From Anthopleura xanthogrammica (Eukaryota; Cnidaria; Anthozoa; Actiniaria; Actiniidae), in contig OZ025208.1 in assembly GCA_964019055.1 (NCBI GenBank), positions 9,554,539-9,618,538 of the forward strand: 64,000 bases of DNA, in the 5' to 3' direction. Below are positions 40,748 through 55,695 of the stretch, piece by piece. The position numbers and the translations under genes were made by a program. The first letter of the stretch is position 1. The number at the start of each line of letters is the position of its first letter. The notes beneath the pieces are model-generated. The model worked only from the letters and a program-made list of their open reading frames with translations. It did not search any database and was not told the DNA's origin.

Positions 40748-43700
40748 ATGAACCCATATAGGAATAAGAATCTACACGAGATGGATTGGATCAACGTATA
40801 TTGGAATAAGAATCTACACGAGAAGGATTGGAAAAACGCATATAGGAATAAGAATCTACACGAGAAGGATTGGATGAACGCATATAGGAATAAGAATCTA
40901 CACGAGAACGATTTGATGAACGCATATAGGAATAAGAATCTACATGAACAGGATTGGATGAACCCATATAGGAATAAGAATCTACACGAGAAGGATTGGA
41001 TGAACCCATATAGGAATAAGAATCTACACGAGATGGATTGGATGAACGCATATTGCAATAAGAATCTACACGACAAGGATTGGATGAACGCATATAGGAA
41101 TAAGAATCTACACGACAAGGATTGGATGAACGCATATAGGAATAAGAATCTACACGAAATGGATTGGATGAACGCATATAGGAATAAGAATCTACACAAC
41201 AAGGAGTGGATGAACGCATATAGGAATAAGAATCTACACGAGAAGGATTGGATGAACGAATATAGGAATAAGAATCTACACGAGAACGATTGGATCAACG
41301 CATATAGGAATAAGAATCTACACGAGAATGATTGGATGAACGCATATAGGAATAAGAATCTACACGAGAACGATTGGATGAACGCATATAGGAATAAGAA
41401 TCTACACGAGAACGATTGGATAAACGAATATAGGAATAAGAATCTACACGAGAAGGATTGGAAGAACGCATATAGCAATAAGAATCTACACGACAAGGAT
41501 TGGATGAACGCATATAGGAAGAAGAATCTACACGAAATGGATTGGATGAACGCATATAGGAATAAGAATCTACACGAGAACGATTGGATGAACGCATATA
41601 GGAATAAGAATCTACACGAGATGGATTGGATCAACGCATATTGGAATAAGAATCTACACGAGAAGGATTGGAAAAACGCATATAGGAATAAGAATCTACA
41701 CGAAATGGATTGGATGAACGCATATAGGAATAAGAATCTACACAAAAAGGAGTGGATGAACGCATATAGGAATAAGAATCTACACGAGAAGGATTGGATG
41801 AACCCATATAGGAATAAGAATCTACACGAGATGGATTGGATCAACGTATATTGGAATAAGAATCTACACGAGAAGGATTGGAAAAACGCATATAGGAATA
41901 AGAATCTACACGAGAAGGATTGGATGAACGCATATAGGAATAAGAATCTACACGAGAACGATTTGATGAACGCATATAGGAATAAGAATCTACATGAACA
42001 GGATTGGATGAACCCATATAGGAATAAGAATCTACACGAGAAGGATTGGATGAACCCATATAGGAATAAGAATCTACACGAGATGGATTGGATGAACGCA
42101 TATTGCAATAAGAATCTACACGACAAGGATTGGATGAACCCATATAGGAATAAGAATCTACACGAGAAGGATTGGATGAACGCATATAGGAATAAGAATC
42201 TACACGACAAGGATTGGATGAACGCATATAGGAATAAGAATCTACACGAAATGGATTGGATGAACGCATATAGGAATAAGAATCTACACAACAAGGAGTG
42301 GATGAACGCATATAGGAATAAGAATCTACACGAGAAGGATTGGATGAACGAATATAGGAATAAGAATCTACACCAGAACGATTGGATCAACGCATATAGG
42401 AATAAGAATCTACACGAGAATGATTGGATGAACGCATATAGGAATAAGAATCTACACGAGAACGATTGGATGAACGCATATAGGAATAAGAATCTACACG
42501 AGAACGATTGGATAAACGAATATAGGAATAAGAATCTACACGAGAAGGATTGGAAGAACGCATATAGCAATAAGAATCTACACGACAAGGATTGGATGAA
42601 CGCATATAGGAAAAAGAATCTACACGAAATGGATTGGATGAACGCATATAGGAATAAGAATCTACACGAGAACGATTGGATGAACGCATATAGGAATAAG
42701 AATCTACACGAGAACGATTGGATGAACGCATATAGGAATAAGAATCTACACGACAACGGTTGGATGAACGCAAATAGGAATAAGAATCTACACGAAATGG
42801 ATTGGATGAACGCATATAGGAATAAGAATCTACACAAAAAGGAGTGGATGAACGCATATAGGAATAAGAATCTACACGAGAAGGATTGGATGAACCCATA
42901 TAGGAATAAGAATCTACACGAGATGGATTGGATCAACGCATATTGGAATAAGAATCTACACGAGAAGGATTGGAAAAACGCATATAGGAATAAGAATCTA
43001 CACGAGAAGGATTGGATGAACGCATATAGGAATAAGAATCTACACGACAAGGATTGGATGAACGCATATAGGAATAAGAATCTACACGACAAGGATTGGA
43101 TGAACGGATATAGGAATAAGAATCTACACGAGATGGATTGGATGAACGCATATAGGAATAAGAATCTACACGAGAAGGATTGGATGAACGCATATAGGAA
43201 AAAGAATCTACACGAGAAGGATTGGATGATCGCATATAGGAATAAGAATCTACACGAGAAGGATTGGATGAACGCATATAGGAATAAGAATCTACACGAC
43301 AAGGATTGGATGAACGCATATAGGAATAAGAATCTACACAAAAAGGAGTGGATTAACGCAAATAGGAATAAGAATCTACACGAGATGGATTGGATGAACG
43401 CATATAGGAATAAGAATCTGCACGAGAAGGATTTGATGAACGCATATAGGAATAAGAATCTACACGAGAAGGATTGGATGAACCCATATAGGAATAAGAA
43501 TCTACACGAGATGGATTGGATGAACCCATATAGGAATAAGAATCTACACGAGAAGGATTGGATGAACGCATATAGGAATAAGAATCTACACGACAAGGAT
43601 TGGATGAACGCATATAGGAATAAGAATCTACACGAAATGGATTGGATGAACGCATATAGGAATAAGAATCTACACAACAAGGAGTGGATGAACGCATATA

Positions 43701-44475
43701 GGAATAAGAATCTACACGAGAAGGATTGGATGAACGAATATAGGAATAAGAATCTACACGAGAACGATTGGATCAACGCATATAGGAATAAGAATCTACA
43801 CGAGAATGATTGGATGAACGCATATAGGAATAAGAATCTACACGAGAACGATTGGATGAACGCATATAGGAATAAGAATCTACACGAGAACGATTGGATA
43901 AACGAATATAGGAATAAGAATCTACACGAGAAAGATTGGAAGAACGCATATAGCAATAAGAATCTACACGACAAGGATTGGATGAACGCATATAGGAAGA
44001 AGAATCTACACGAAATGGATTGGATGAACGCATATAGGAATAAGAATCTACACGAGAACGATTGGATGAACGCATATAGGAATAAGAATCTACACGAGAA
44101 CGATTGGATGAACGCATATAGGAATAAGAATCTACACGACAACGGTTGGATGAACGCAAATAGGAATAAGAATCTACACGAAATGGATTGGATGAACGCA
44201 TATAGGAATAAGAATCTACACAAAAAGGAGTGGATGAACGCATATTGGAATAAGAATCTACACGACAAGGATTGGATAAACGCATATAGGAATAAGAATC
44301 TACACGAGAACGATTGGATGAACGCATATAGGAATAAGAATCTACACGAGAACGATTGGATGAACGCATATAGGAATAAGAATCTACACGAGAACGATTG
44401 GATGAACGCATATAGGAATAAGAATCTACACGAGAACGATTGGATGAACGCATATAGGAATAAGAATCTACACGA

Positions 44476-45189
44476 GAACGGTTGGATGAACGCAAATAGG
44501 AATAAGAATCTACACGAGATGGATTGGATCAACGCATATTGGAATAAGAATCTACACGAGAAGGATTGGATGATCGCATATAGGAATAAGAATCTACACG
44601 AGAAGGATTGGATGAACGCATATAGGAATAAGAATCTACACGACAAGGATTGGATGAACGCATATAGGAATAAGAATCTACACAAAAAGGAGTGGATTAA
44701 CGCAAATAGGAATAAGAATCTACACGAGATGGATTGGATGAACGCATATAGGAATAAGAATCTGCACGAGAAGGATTTGATGAACGCATATAGGAATAAG
44801 AATCTACACGAGAACGATTGGATGAACGCATATAGGAATAAGAATCTACACGAGAAGGATTGGATGAACGCATATAGGAATAAGAATCTACACGAGAAGG
44901 ATTGGATGAACGCATATAGGAATAAGAATCTACACGACAAGGATTGGATGAACGCATATAGGAATAAGAATCTACACGAGAACGATTGGATGAACGCATA
45001 TAGGAATAAGAATCTACACGAGAACGATTGGATGAACGCATATAGGAATAAGAATCTACACGAGAAGGATTGGATGAACGCATATAGGAATAAGAATCTA
45101 CACGAAAACGATCGGATGAACGATAATAGGAATAAGAATCTACACGAGAACGATTGGATGAACGCATATAGGAATAAGAATCTACACGA
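44476..45189 (+). repeat. 17-monomer block, copy 1 (714 bp)
   Basis: The block repeats at a 714-bp offset. It includes the ATC-codon-2 monomer, the ATT/AAT monomer (gattaacgcaaat at about 44,696), the CTG core variant and the divergent monomer pair at 45,074-45,157. The left boundary is approximate. Confidence 0.78.
45074..45157 (+). repeat. Divergent monomer pair (GATCGG / GATAAT)
   Basis: The first monomer ends GAAAACGATCGG (TGG to CGG), and the second begins atgaacgataatagg, with GCA-TAT replaced by GAT-AAT. These changes are absent elsewhere except in the copy 714 bp downstream. Several private changes in two neighbouring monomers suggest either a local mutation burst or conversion from a diverged source. 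Confidence 0.88.
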
Positions 45190-45903
45190 GAACGGTTGGA
45201 TGAACGCAAATAGGAATAAGAATCTACACGAGATGGATTGGATCAACGCATATTGGAATAAGAATCTACACGAGAAGGATTGGATGATCGCATATAGGAA
45301 TAAGAATCTACACGAGAAGGATTGGATGAACGCATATAGGAATAAGAATCTACACGACAAGGATTGGATGAACGCATATAGGAATAAGAATCTACACAAA
45401 AAGGAATGGATTAACGCAAATAGGAATAAGAATCTACACGAGATGGATTGGATGAACGCATATAGGAATAAGAATCTGCACGAGAAGGATTTGATGAACG
45501 CATATAGGAATAAGAATCTACACGAGAACGATTGGATGAACGCATATAGGAATAAGAATCTACACGAGAAGGATTGGATGAACGCATATAGGAATAAGAA
45601 TCTACACGAGAACGATTGGATGAACGCATATAGGAATAAGAATCTACACGACAAGGATTGGATGAACGCATATAGGAATAAGAATCTACACGAGAACGAT
45701 TGGATGAACGCATATAGGAATAAGAATCTACACGAGAACGATTGGATGAACGCATATAGGAATAAGAATCTACACGAGAAGGATTGGATGAACGCATATA
45801 GGAATAAGAATCTACACGAAAACGATCGGATGAACGATAATAGGAATAAGAATCTACACGAGAACGATTGGATGAACGCATATAGGAATAAGAATCTACA
45901 CGA
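45190..45903 (+). repeat. 17-monomer block, copy 2 (714 bp)
   Basis: This copy follows directly, with the ATT/AAT monomer at about 45,410 and the divergent pair at 45,788-45,871. It differs from copy 1 by AAC for AAG in one monomer near 45,610 and by GAAT for GAGT near 45,405. The match ends near 45,904 at GAACGG versus GAACGA. Confidence 0.78.
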
Positions 45904-47089
45904 GAACGATTGGATGAACGCGTATAGGAATAAGAATCTACACGACAAGGATTGGATGAACCCATATAGGAATAAGAATCTACACGACAAGGATTGGATG
46001 AACCCATATAGGAATAAGAATCTACACGAGATGGATTGGATGAACGCATATTGGAATAAGAATCTACACGACAAGGATTGGATAAACGCATATAGGAATA
46101 AGAATCTACACGAGAACGATTGGATGAACGCATATAGGAATAAGAATCTACACGAGAACGATTGGATGAACGCATATAGGAATAAGAATCTACACGAGAA
46201 CGATTGGATGAACGCATATAGGAATAAGAATCTACACGAGAACGATTGGATAAACGAATATAGGAATAAGAATCTACACGAGAAGGATTGGAAGAACGCA
46301 TATAGCAATAAGAATCTACACGACAAGGATTGGATGAACGCATATAGGAAGAAGAATCTACACGAAATGGATTGGATGAACGCATATAGGAATAAGAATC
46401 TACACGAGAACGATTGGATGAACGCATATAGGAATAAGAATCTACACGAGAACGATTGGATGAACGCATATAGGAATAAGAATCTACACGAGAACGGTTG
46501 GATGAAGGCAAATAGGAATAAGAATTTACACGAAATGGATTGGATGAACGCATATAGGAATAAGAATCTACACAAAAAGGAGTGGATGAACGCATATAGG
46601 AATAAGAATCTACACGAGAAGGATTGGATGAACCCATATAGGAATAAGAATCTACACGAGATGGATTGGATCAACGCATATTGGAATAAGAATCTACACG
46701 AGAAGGATTGGATGAACGCATATAGGAATAAGAATCTACACGACAAGGATTGGATGAACGCATATAGGAATAAGAATCTACACGAAATGGATTGGATGAA
46801 CGCATATAGGAATAAGAATCTACACAACAAGGAGTGGATGAACGCATATAGGAATAAGAATCTACACGAGAAGGATTGGATGAACGCATATAGGAATAAG
46901 AATCTACACGAGAACGATTGGATCAACGCATATAGGAATAAGAATCTACACGAGAATGATTGGATGAACGCATATTGCAATAAGAATCTACACGAGAACG
47001 ATTGGATGAACGCATATAGGAATAAGAATCTACACGAGAACGATTGGATAAACGAATATAGGAATAAGAATCTACACGAGAAGGATTGG

Positions 47090-47173
47090 AAGAACGCATA
47101 TAGCAATAAGACTCTACACGACAAGGATAGGATGAACGCATATAGGAAGAAGAATGTACACAAAAAGGAGTGG
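47090..47173 (+). repeat. Most diverged monomer pair
   Basis: Three private changes sit within 84 bp: ACT for AAT in the core (near 47,109), AGG for TGG at 47,129-47,131, and GTA for CTA near 47,156. The second monomer is also a hybrid, joining the AAG-core left half that usually precedes GAAATGGAT to an AAAAAGGAG right half. Several monomers expected between them in the HOR order are missing, so it marks a deletion junction. Confidence 0.85.
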
Positions 47174-49124
47174 ATGAACGCATATAGGAATAAGAATCTA
47201 CACGAGAAGGATTGGATGAACCCATATAGGAATAAGAATCTACACGAGATGGATTGGATCAACGCATATTGGAATAAGAATCTACACGAGAAGGATTGGA
47301 AAAACGCATATAGGAATAAGAATCTACACGAGAAGGATTGGATGAACGCATATAGGAATAAGAATCTACACGAGAAGGATTGGATGAACGCATATAGGAA
47401 TAAGAATCTACACGACAAGGATTGGATGAACGGATATAGGAATAAGAATCTACACGAGATGGATTGGATGAACGCATATAGGAATAAGAATCTACACGAA
47501 ATGGATTGGATGAACGCATATAGGAATAAGAATCTACACAAAAAGGAGTGGATGAACGCATATAGGAATAAGAATCTACACGAGAAGGATTGGATGAACC
47601 CATATAGGAATAAGAATCTACACGAAATGGATTGGATCAACGCATATTGGAATAAGAATCTACACGAGAAGGATTGGAAAAACGCATATAGGAATAAGAA
47701 TCTACACGAGAAGGATTGGATGAACGCATATAGGAATAAGAATCTACACGAGAAGGATTGGATGAACGCATATAGGAATAAGAATCTACACGACAAGGAT
47801 TGGATGAACGGATATAGGAATAAGAATCTACACGAGATGGATTGGATGAACGCATATAGGAATAAGAATCTACACGAGAAGGATTGGATGAACGCATATA
47901 GGAAAAAGAATCTACACGAGAAGGATTGGATGAACGCATATAGGAATAAGAATCTACACGAGAACGATTTGATGAACGCATATAGGAATAAGAATCTACA
48001 TGAACAGGATTGGATGAACCCATATAGGAATAAGAATCTACACGAGAAGGATTGGATGAACCCATATAGGAATAAGAATCTACACGAGATGGATTGGATG
48101 AACGCATATTGCAATAAGAATCTACACGAGAAGGATTGGATGAACCCATATAGGAATAAGAATCTACACGACAAGGATTGGATGAACGCATATAGGAATA
48201 AGAATCTACACGACAAGGATTGGATGAACGCATATAGGAATAAGAATCTACACGAAATAGATTGGATGAACGCATATAGGAATAAGAATCTACACAACAA
48301 GGAGTGGATGAACGCAAATAGGAATAAGAATCTACACGAGAAGGATTGGATGAACGCATATAGGAATAAGAATCTACACGAGAACGATTGGATCAAAGCA
48401 TATAGGAATAAGAATCTACACGAGAAGGATTGGATGAACGCATATAGGAATAAGAATCTACACGAGAACGATTGGATAAACGCATATAGGAATAAGAATC
48501 TACACGAGAACGATTGGATAAACGAATATAGGAATAAGAATCTACACGAGAAGGATTGGAAGAACGCATATAGCAATAAGAATCTACACGACAAGGATTG
48601 GATGAACGCATATAGGAAGAAGAATCTACACGAAATGGATTGGATGAACGCATATAGGAATAAGAATCTACACGAGAACGATTGGATGAACGCATATAGG
48701 AATAAGAATCTACACGAGAACGATTGGATGAACGCATATAGGAATAAGAATCTACACGAGAACGGTTGGATGAACGCAAATAGGAATAAGAATCTACACG
48801 AAATGGATTTGATGAACGCATATTGGAATAAGAATCTACACGAGAAGGATTGGAAAAACGCATATAGGAATAAGAATCTACACGAGAAGGATTGGATGAA
48901 CGCATATAGGAATAAGAATCTACACGAGAACGATTTGATGAACGCATATAGGAATAAGAATCTACATGAACAGGATTGGATGAACCCATATAGGAATAAG
49001 AATCTACACGAGAAGGATTGGATGAACCCATATAGGAATAAGAATCTACACGAGATGGATTGGATGAACGCATATTGCAATAAGAATCTACACGACAAGG
49101 ATTGGATGAACCCATATAGGAATA

Positions 49125-51476
49125 AGAATCTACACGAGAAGGATTGGATGAACGCATATAGGAATAAGAATCTACACGACAAGGATTGGATGAACGCATA
49201 TAGGAATAAGAATCTACACGAAATGGATTGGATGAACGCATATAGGAATAAGAATCTACACAACAAGGAGTGGATGAACGCATATAGGAATAAGAATCTA
49301 CACGAGAAGGATTGGATGAACGCATATAGGAATAAGAATCTACACGAGAACGATTGGATCAACGCATATAGGAATAAGAATCTACACGAGAATGATTGGA
49401 TGAACGCATATAGGAATAAGAATCTACACGAGAACGATTGGATGAACGCATATAGGAATAAGAATCTACACGAGAACGATTGGATAAACGAATATAGGAA
49501 TAAGAATCTACACGAGAAGGATTGGAAGAACGCATATAGCAATAAGAATCTACACGACAAGGATTGGATGAACGCATATAGGAAGAAGAATCTACACGAA
49601 ATGGATTGGATGAACGCATATAGGAATAAGAATCTACACGAGAACAATTGGATGAACGCATATAGGAATAAGAATCTACACGAGAACGATTGGATGAACG
49701 CATATAGGAATAAGAATCTACACGAGAACGGTTGGATGAACGCATATAGGAATAAGAATCTACACGAAATGGATTGGATGAACGCATATAGGAATAAGAA
49801 TCTACACAAAAAGGAGTGGATGAACGCATATAGGAATAAGAATCTACACGAGAAGGATTGGATGAACGCATATAGGAATAAGAATCTACACGAGATGGAT
49901 TGGATCAACGCATATTGGAATAAGAATCTACACGAGAAGGATTGGAAAAACGCATATAGGAATAAGAATCTACACGAAATGGATTGGATGAACGCATATA
50001 GGAATAAGAATCTACACAAAAAGGAGTGGATGAACGCATATAGGAATAAGAATCTACACGAGAAGGATTGGATGAACCCATATAGGAATAAGAATCTACA
50101 CGAGATGGATTGGATCAACGCATATTGGAATAAGAATCTACACGAGAAGGATTGGAAAAACGCATATAGGAATAAGAATCTACACAAGAAGGATTGGATG
50201 AACGCATATAGGAATAAGAATCTACACGAGAACGATTTGATGAACGCATATAGGAATAAGAATCTACATGAACAGGATTGGATGAACCCATATAGGAATA
50301 AGAATCTACACGAGAAGGATTGGATGAACCCATATAGGAATAAGAATCTACACGAGATGGATTGGATGAACGCATATTGCAATAAGAATCTACACGACAA
50401 GGATTGGATGAACCCATATAGGAATAAGAATCTACACGAGAAGGATTGGATGAACGCATATAGGAATAAGAATCTACACGACAAGGATTGGATGAACGCA
50501 TATAGGAATAAGAATCTACACGAAATGGATTGGATGAACGCATATAGGAATAAGAATCTACACAACAAGGAGTGGATGAACGCATATAGGAATAAGAATC
50601 TACACGAGAAGGATTGGATGAACGCATATAGGAATAAGAATCTACACGAGAACGATTGGATCAACGCATATAGGAATAAGAATCTACACGAGAATGATTG
50701 GATGAACGCATATAGGAATAAGAATCTACACGAGAACGATTGGATGAACGCATATAGGAATAAGAATCTACACGAGAACGATTGGATAAACGAATATAGG
50801 AATAAGAATCTACACGAGAAGGATTGGAAGAACGCATATAGCAATAAGAATCTACACGACAAGGATTGGATGAACGCATATAGGAAGAAGAATCTACACG
50901 AAATGGATTGGATGAACGCATATAGGAATAAGAATCTACACGAGAACGATTGGATGAACGCATATAGGAATAAGAATCTACACGAGAACGATTGGATCAA
51001 CGCATATAAGAATAAGAATCTACACGAGAACGGTTGGATGAACGCAAATAGGAATAAGAATCTACACGAAATGGATTGGATGAACGCATATAGGAATAAG
51101 AATCTACACAAAAAGGAGTGGATGAACGCATATAGGAATAAGAATCTACACGAGAAGGATTGGATGAACCCATATAGGAATAAGAATCTACACGAGATGG
51201 ATTGGATCAACGCATATTGGAATAAGAATCTACACGAGAAGGATTGGATGAACGCATATAGGAATAAGAATCTACACGAGAAGGATTGGATGAACGCATA
51301 TAGGAATAAGAATCTACACGAGAAGAATTGGATGAACGCATATAGGAATAAGAATCTACACGACAAGGATTGGATGAACGGATATAGGAATAAGAATCTA
51401 CACGAGATGGATTGGATGAACGCATATAGGAATAAGAATCTACACGAGAAGGATTGGATGAACGCATATAGGAAAA
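49125..51476 (+). repeat. 56-monomer block, copy 1 (2,352 bp)
   Basis: This block is repeated in full at a 2,352-bp offset. Shared rare variants are GAGAACAATTGG (near 49,643), CACAAGAAGG (near 50,188), ATAAGAAT for ATAGGAAT (near 51,008) and GAGAAGAATTGG (near 51,322). It is one of the most recent large duplications in the window. Confidence 0.85.
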
Positions 51477-53849
51477 AGAATCTACACGAGAAGGATTGGA
51501 TGAACGCATATAGGAATAAGAATCTACACGACAAGGATTGGATGAACGCATATAGGAATAAGAATCTACACGAAATGGATTGGATGAACGCATATAGGAA
51601 TAAGAATCTACACAACAAGGAGTGGATGAACGCATATAGGAATAAGAATCTACACGAGAAGGATTGGATGAACGCATATAGGAATAAGAATCTACACGAG
51701 AACGATTGGATCAACGCATATAGGAATAAGAATCTACACGAGAATGATTGGATGAACGCATATAGGAATAAGAATCTACACGAGAACGATTGGATGAACG
51801 CATATAGGAATAAGAATCTACACGAGAACGATTGGATAAACGAATATAGGAATAAGAATCTACACGAGAAGGATTGGAAGAACGCATATAGCAATAAGAA
51901 TCTACACGACAAGGATTGGATGAACGCATATAGGAAGAAGAATCTACACGAAATGGATTGGATGAACGCATATAGGAATAAGAATCTACACGAGAACAAT
52001 TGGATGAACGCATATAGGAATAAGAATCTACACGAGAACGATTGGATGAACGCATATAGGAATAAGAATCTACACGAGAACGGTTGGATGAACGCATATA
52101 GGAATAAGAATCTACACGAAATGGATTGGATGAACGCATATAGGAATAAGAATCTACACAAAAAGGAGTGGATGAACGCATATAGGAATAAGAATCTACA
52201 CGAGAAGGATTGGATGAACGCATATAGGAATAAGAATCTACACGAGATGGATTGGATCAACGCATATTGGAATAAGAATCTACACGAGAAGGATTGGAAA
52301 AACGCATATAGGAATAAGAATCTACACGAAATGGATTGGATGAACGCATATAGGAATAAGAATCTACACAAAAAGGAGTGGATGAACGCATATAGGAATA
52401 AGAATCTACACGAGAAGGATTGGATGAACCCATATAGGAATAAGAATCTACACGAGATGGATTGGATCAACGCATATTGGAATAAGAATCTACACGAGAA
52501 GGATTGGAAAAACGCATATAGGAATAAGAATCTACACAAGAAGGATTGGATGAACGCATATAGGAATAAGAATATACACGAGAACGATTTGATGAACGCA
52601 TATAGGAATAAGAATCTACATGAACAGGATTGGATGAACCCATATAGGAATAAGAATCTACACGAGAAGGATTGGATGAACCCATATAGGAATAAGAATC
52701 TACACGAGATGGATTGGATGAACGCATATTGCAATAAGAATCTACACGACAAGGATTGGATGAACCCATATAGGAATAAGAATCTACACGAGAAGGATTG
52801 GATGAACGCATATAGGAATAAGAATCTACACGACAAGGATTGGATGAACGCATATAGGAATAAGAATCTACACGAAATGGATTGGATGAACGCATATAGG
52901 AATAAGAATCTACACAACAAGGAGTGGATGAACGCATATAGGAATAAGAATCTACACGAGAAGGATTGGATGAACGCATATAGGAATAAGAATCTACACG
53001 AGAACGATTGGATCAACGCATATAGGAATAAGAATCTACACGAGAATGATTGGATGAACGCATATAGGAATAAGAATCTACACGAGAACGATTGGATGAA
53101 CGCATATAGGAATAAGAATCTACACGAGAACGATTGGATAAACGAATATAGGAATAAGAATCTACACGAGAAGGATTGGAAGAACGCATATAGCAATAAG
53201 AATCTACACGACAAGGATTGGATGAACGCATATAGGAAGAAGAATCTACACGAAATGGATTGGATGAACGCATATAGGAATAAGAATCTACACGAGAACG
53301 ATTGGATGAACGCATATAGGAATAAGAATCTACACGAGAACGATTGGATCAACGCATATAAGAATAAGAATCTACACGAGAACGGTTGGATGAACGCAAA
53401 TAGGAATAAGAATCTACACGAAATGGATTGGATGAACGCATATAGGAATAAGAATCTACACAAAAAGGAGTGGATGAACGCATATAGGAATAAGAATCTA
53501 CACGAGAAGGATTGGATGAACCCATATAGGAATAAGAATCTACACGAGATGGATTGGATCAACGCATATTGGAATAAGAATCTACACGAGAAGGATTGGA
53601 TGAACGCATATAGGAATAAGAATCTACACGAGAAGGATTGGATGAACGCATATAGGAATAAGAATCTACACGAGAAGAATTGGATGAACGCATATAGGAA
53701 TAAGAATCTACACGACAAGGATTGGATGAACGGATATAGGAATAAGAATCTACACGAGATGGATTGGATGAACGCATATAGGAATAAGAATCTACACGAG
53801 AAGGATTGGATGAACGCATATAGGAAAAAGAATCTACACGAGAAGGATT
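51477..53849 (+). repeat. 56-monomer block, copy 2
   Basis: This block is the near-identical partner of the preceding one. The rare variants recur near 51,995, 52,540, 53,360 and 53,674. I noticed one private change, ATA for CTA near 52,573 (aatatacac). The match stops at about 53,850, where TGATCGC faces TGAACGC. Confidence 0.85.
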
Positions 53850-55657
53850 GGATGATCGCATATAGGAATAAGAATCTACACGAGAAGGATTGGATGAACG
53901 CATATAGGAATAAGAATCTACACGACAAGGATTGGATGAACGCATATAGGAATAAGAATCTACACAAAAAGGAGTGGATTAACGCATATAGGAATAAGAA
54001 TCTACACGAGATGGATTGGATGAACGCATATAGGAATAAGAATCTGCACGAGAAGGATTTGATGAACGCATATAGGAATAAGAATCTACACGAGAACGAT
54101 TGGATGAACGCATATAGGAAAAAGAATCTACACGAGAAGGATTGGATGATCGCATATAGGAATAAGAATCTACACGAGAAGGATTGGATGAACGCATATA
54201 GGAATAAGAATCTACACGACAAGGATTGGATGAACGCATATAGGAATAAGAATCTACACAAAAAGGAGTGGATTAACGCATATAGGAATAAGAATCTACA
54301 CGAGATGGATTGGATGAACGCATATAGGAATAAGAATCTGCACGAGAAGGATTTGATGAACGCATATAGGAATAAGAATCTACACGAGAACGATTGGATG
54401 AACGCATATAGGAATAAGAATCTACACGAGAACGATTGGATGAACGCATATAGGAATAAGAATCTACACGAGAAGGATTGGATGAACCCATATAGGAATA
54501 AGAATCTACACGAGATGGATTGGATCAACGCATATTGGAATAAGAATCTACACGAGAAGGATTGGAAAAACGCATATAGGAATAAGAATCTACACGAGAA
54601 GGATTGGATGAACGCATATAGGAATAAGAATCTACACGAGAAGGATTGGATGAACGCATATAGGAATAAGAATCTACACGACAAGGATTGGATGAACGGA
54701 TATAGGAATAAGAATCTACACGAGATGGATTGGATGAACGCATATAGGAATAAGAATCTACACGAAATGGATTGGATGAACGCATATAGGAATAAGAATC
54801 TACACAAAAAGGAGTGGATGAACGCATATAGGAATAAGAATCTACACGAGAAGGATTGGATGAACCCATATAGGAATAAGAATCTACACGAAATGGATTG
54901 GATCAACGCATATTGGAATAAGAATCTACACGAGAAGGATTGGATGATCGCATATAGGAATAAGAATCTACACGAGAAGGATTGGATGAACGCATATAGG
55001 AATAAGAATCTACACGACAAGGATTGGATGAACGCATATAGGAATAAGAATCTACACAAAAAGGAGTGGATTAACGCATATAGGAATAAGAATCTACACG
55101 AGATGGATTGGATGAACGCATATAGGAATAAGAATCTGCACGAGAAGGATTTGATGAACGCATATAGGAATAAGAATCTACACGAGAACGATTGGATGAA
55201 CGCATATAGGAATAAGAATCTACACGAGAACGATTGGATGAACGCATATAGGAATAAGAATCTACACGAGAAGGATTGGATGAACCCATATAGGAATAAG
55301 AATCTACACGAGATGGATTGGATCAACGCATATTGGAATAAGAATCTACACGAGAAGGATTGGAAAAACGCATATAGGAATAAGAATCTACACGACAAGG
55401 ATTGGATGAACGGATATAGGAATAAGAATCTACACGAGATGGATTGGATGAACGCATATAGGAATAAGAATCTACACGAAATGGATTGGATGAACGCATA
55501 TAGGAATAAGAATCTACACAAAAAGGAGTGGATGAACGCATATAGGAATAAGAATCTACACGAGAACGATTGGATGAACCCATATAGGAATAAGAATCTA
55601 CACGAAATGGATTGGATCAACGCATATTGGAATAAGAATCTACACGAGAAGGATTGG

Positions 55658-55695
55658 AAAAACGCATATAGGAATAAGAATCTACACGGGATTGG
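55658..55695 (+). repeat. 38-bp monomer with 4-bp deletion
   Basis: CTACACGAGAAGGATTGG is shortened to CTACACGGGATTGG, a loss of four bases just after the conserved core. The break lies between short direct repeats of G and A, so slippage is possible. It is the only non-monomer-length change other than the three 41-bp copies. It resets the array phase for the last 8.3 kb and throws the + frame into TGA at 55,697-55,699. Confidence 0.95.

Larger units (their letters stand above)
40748..55695 (+). repeat. Domain D: mixed domain with ATC and ATT variants
   Basis: This domain introduces monomers rare or absent elsewhere. One has ATC at codon 2 (atgatcgca, first near 43,228). Another is an ATT-start monomer (gattaacgc; near 43,352, 44,696, 45,410, 53,978, 54,272 and 55,070), usually followed by a core change CTG for CTA. 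Gain of a seventh GTA monomer near 41,840 without an upstream TAG ties its left edge to domain C. The right edge is the 38-bp monomer. Confidence 0.78.
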
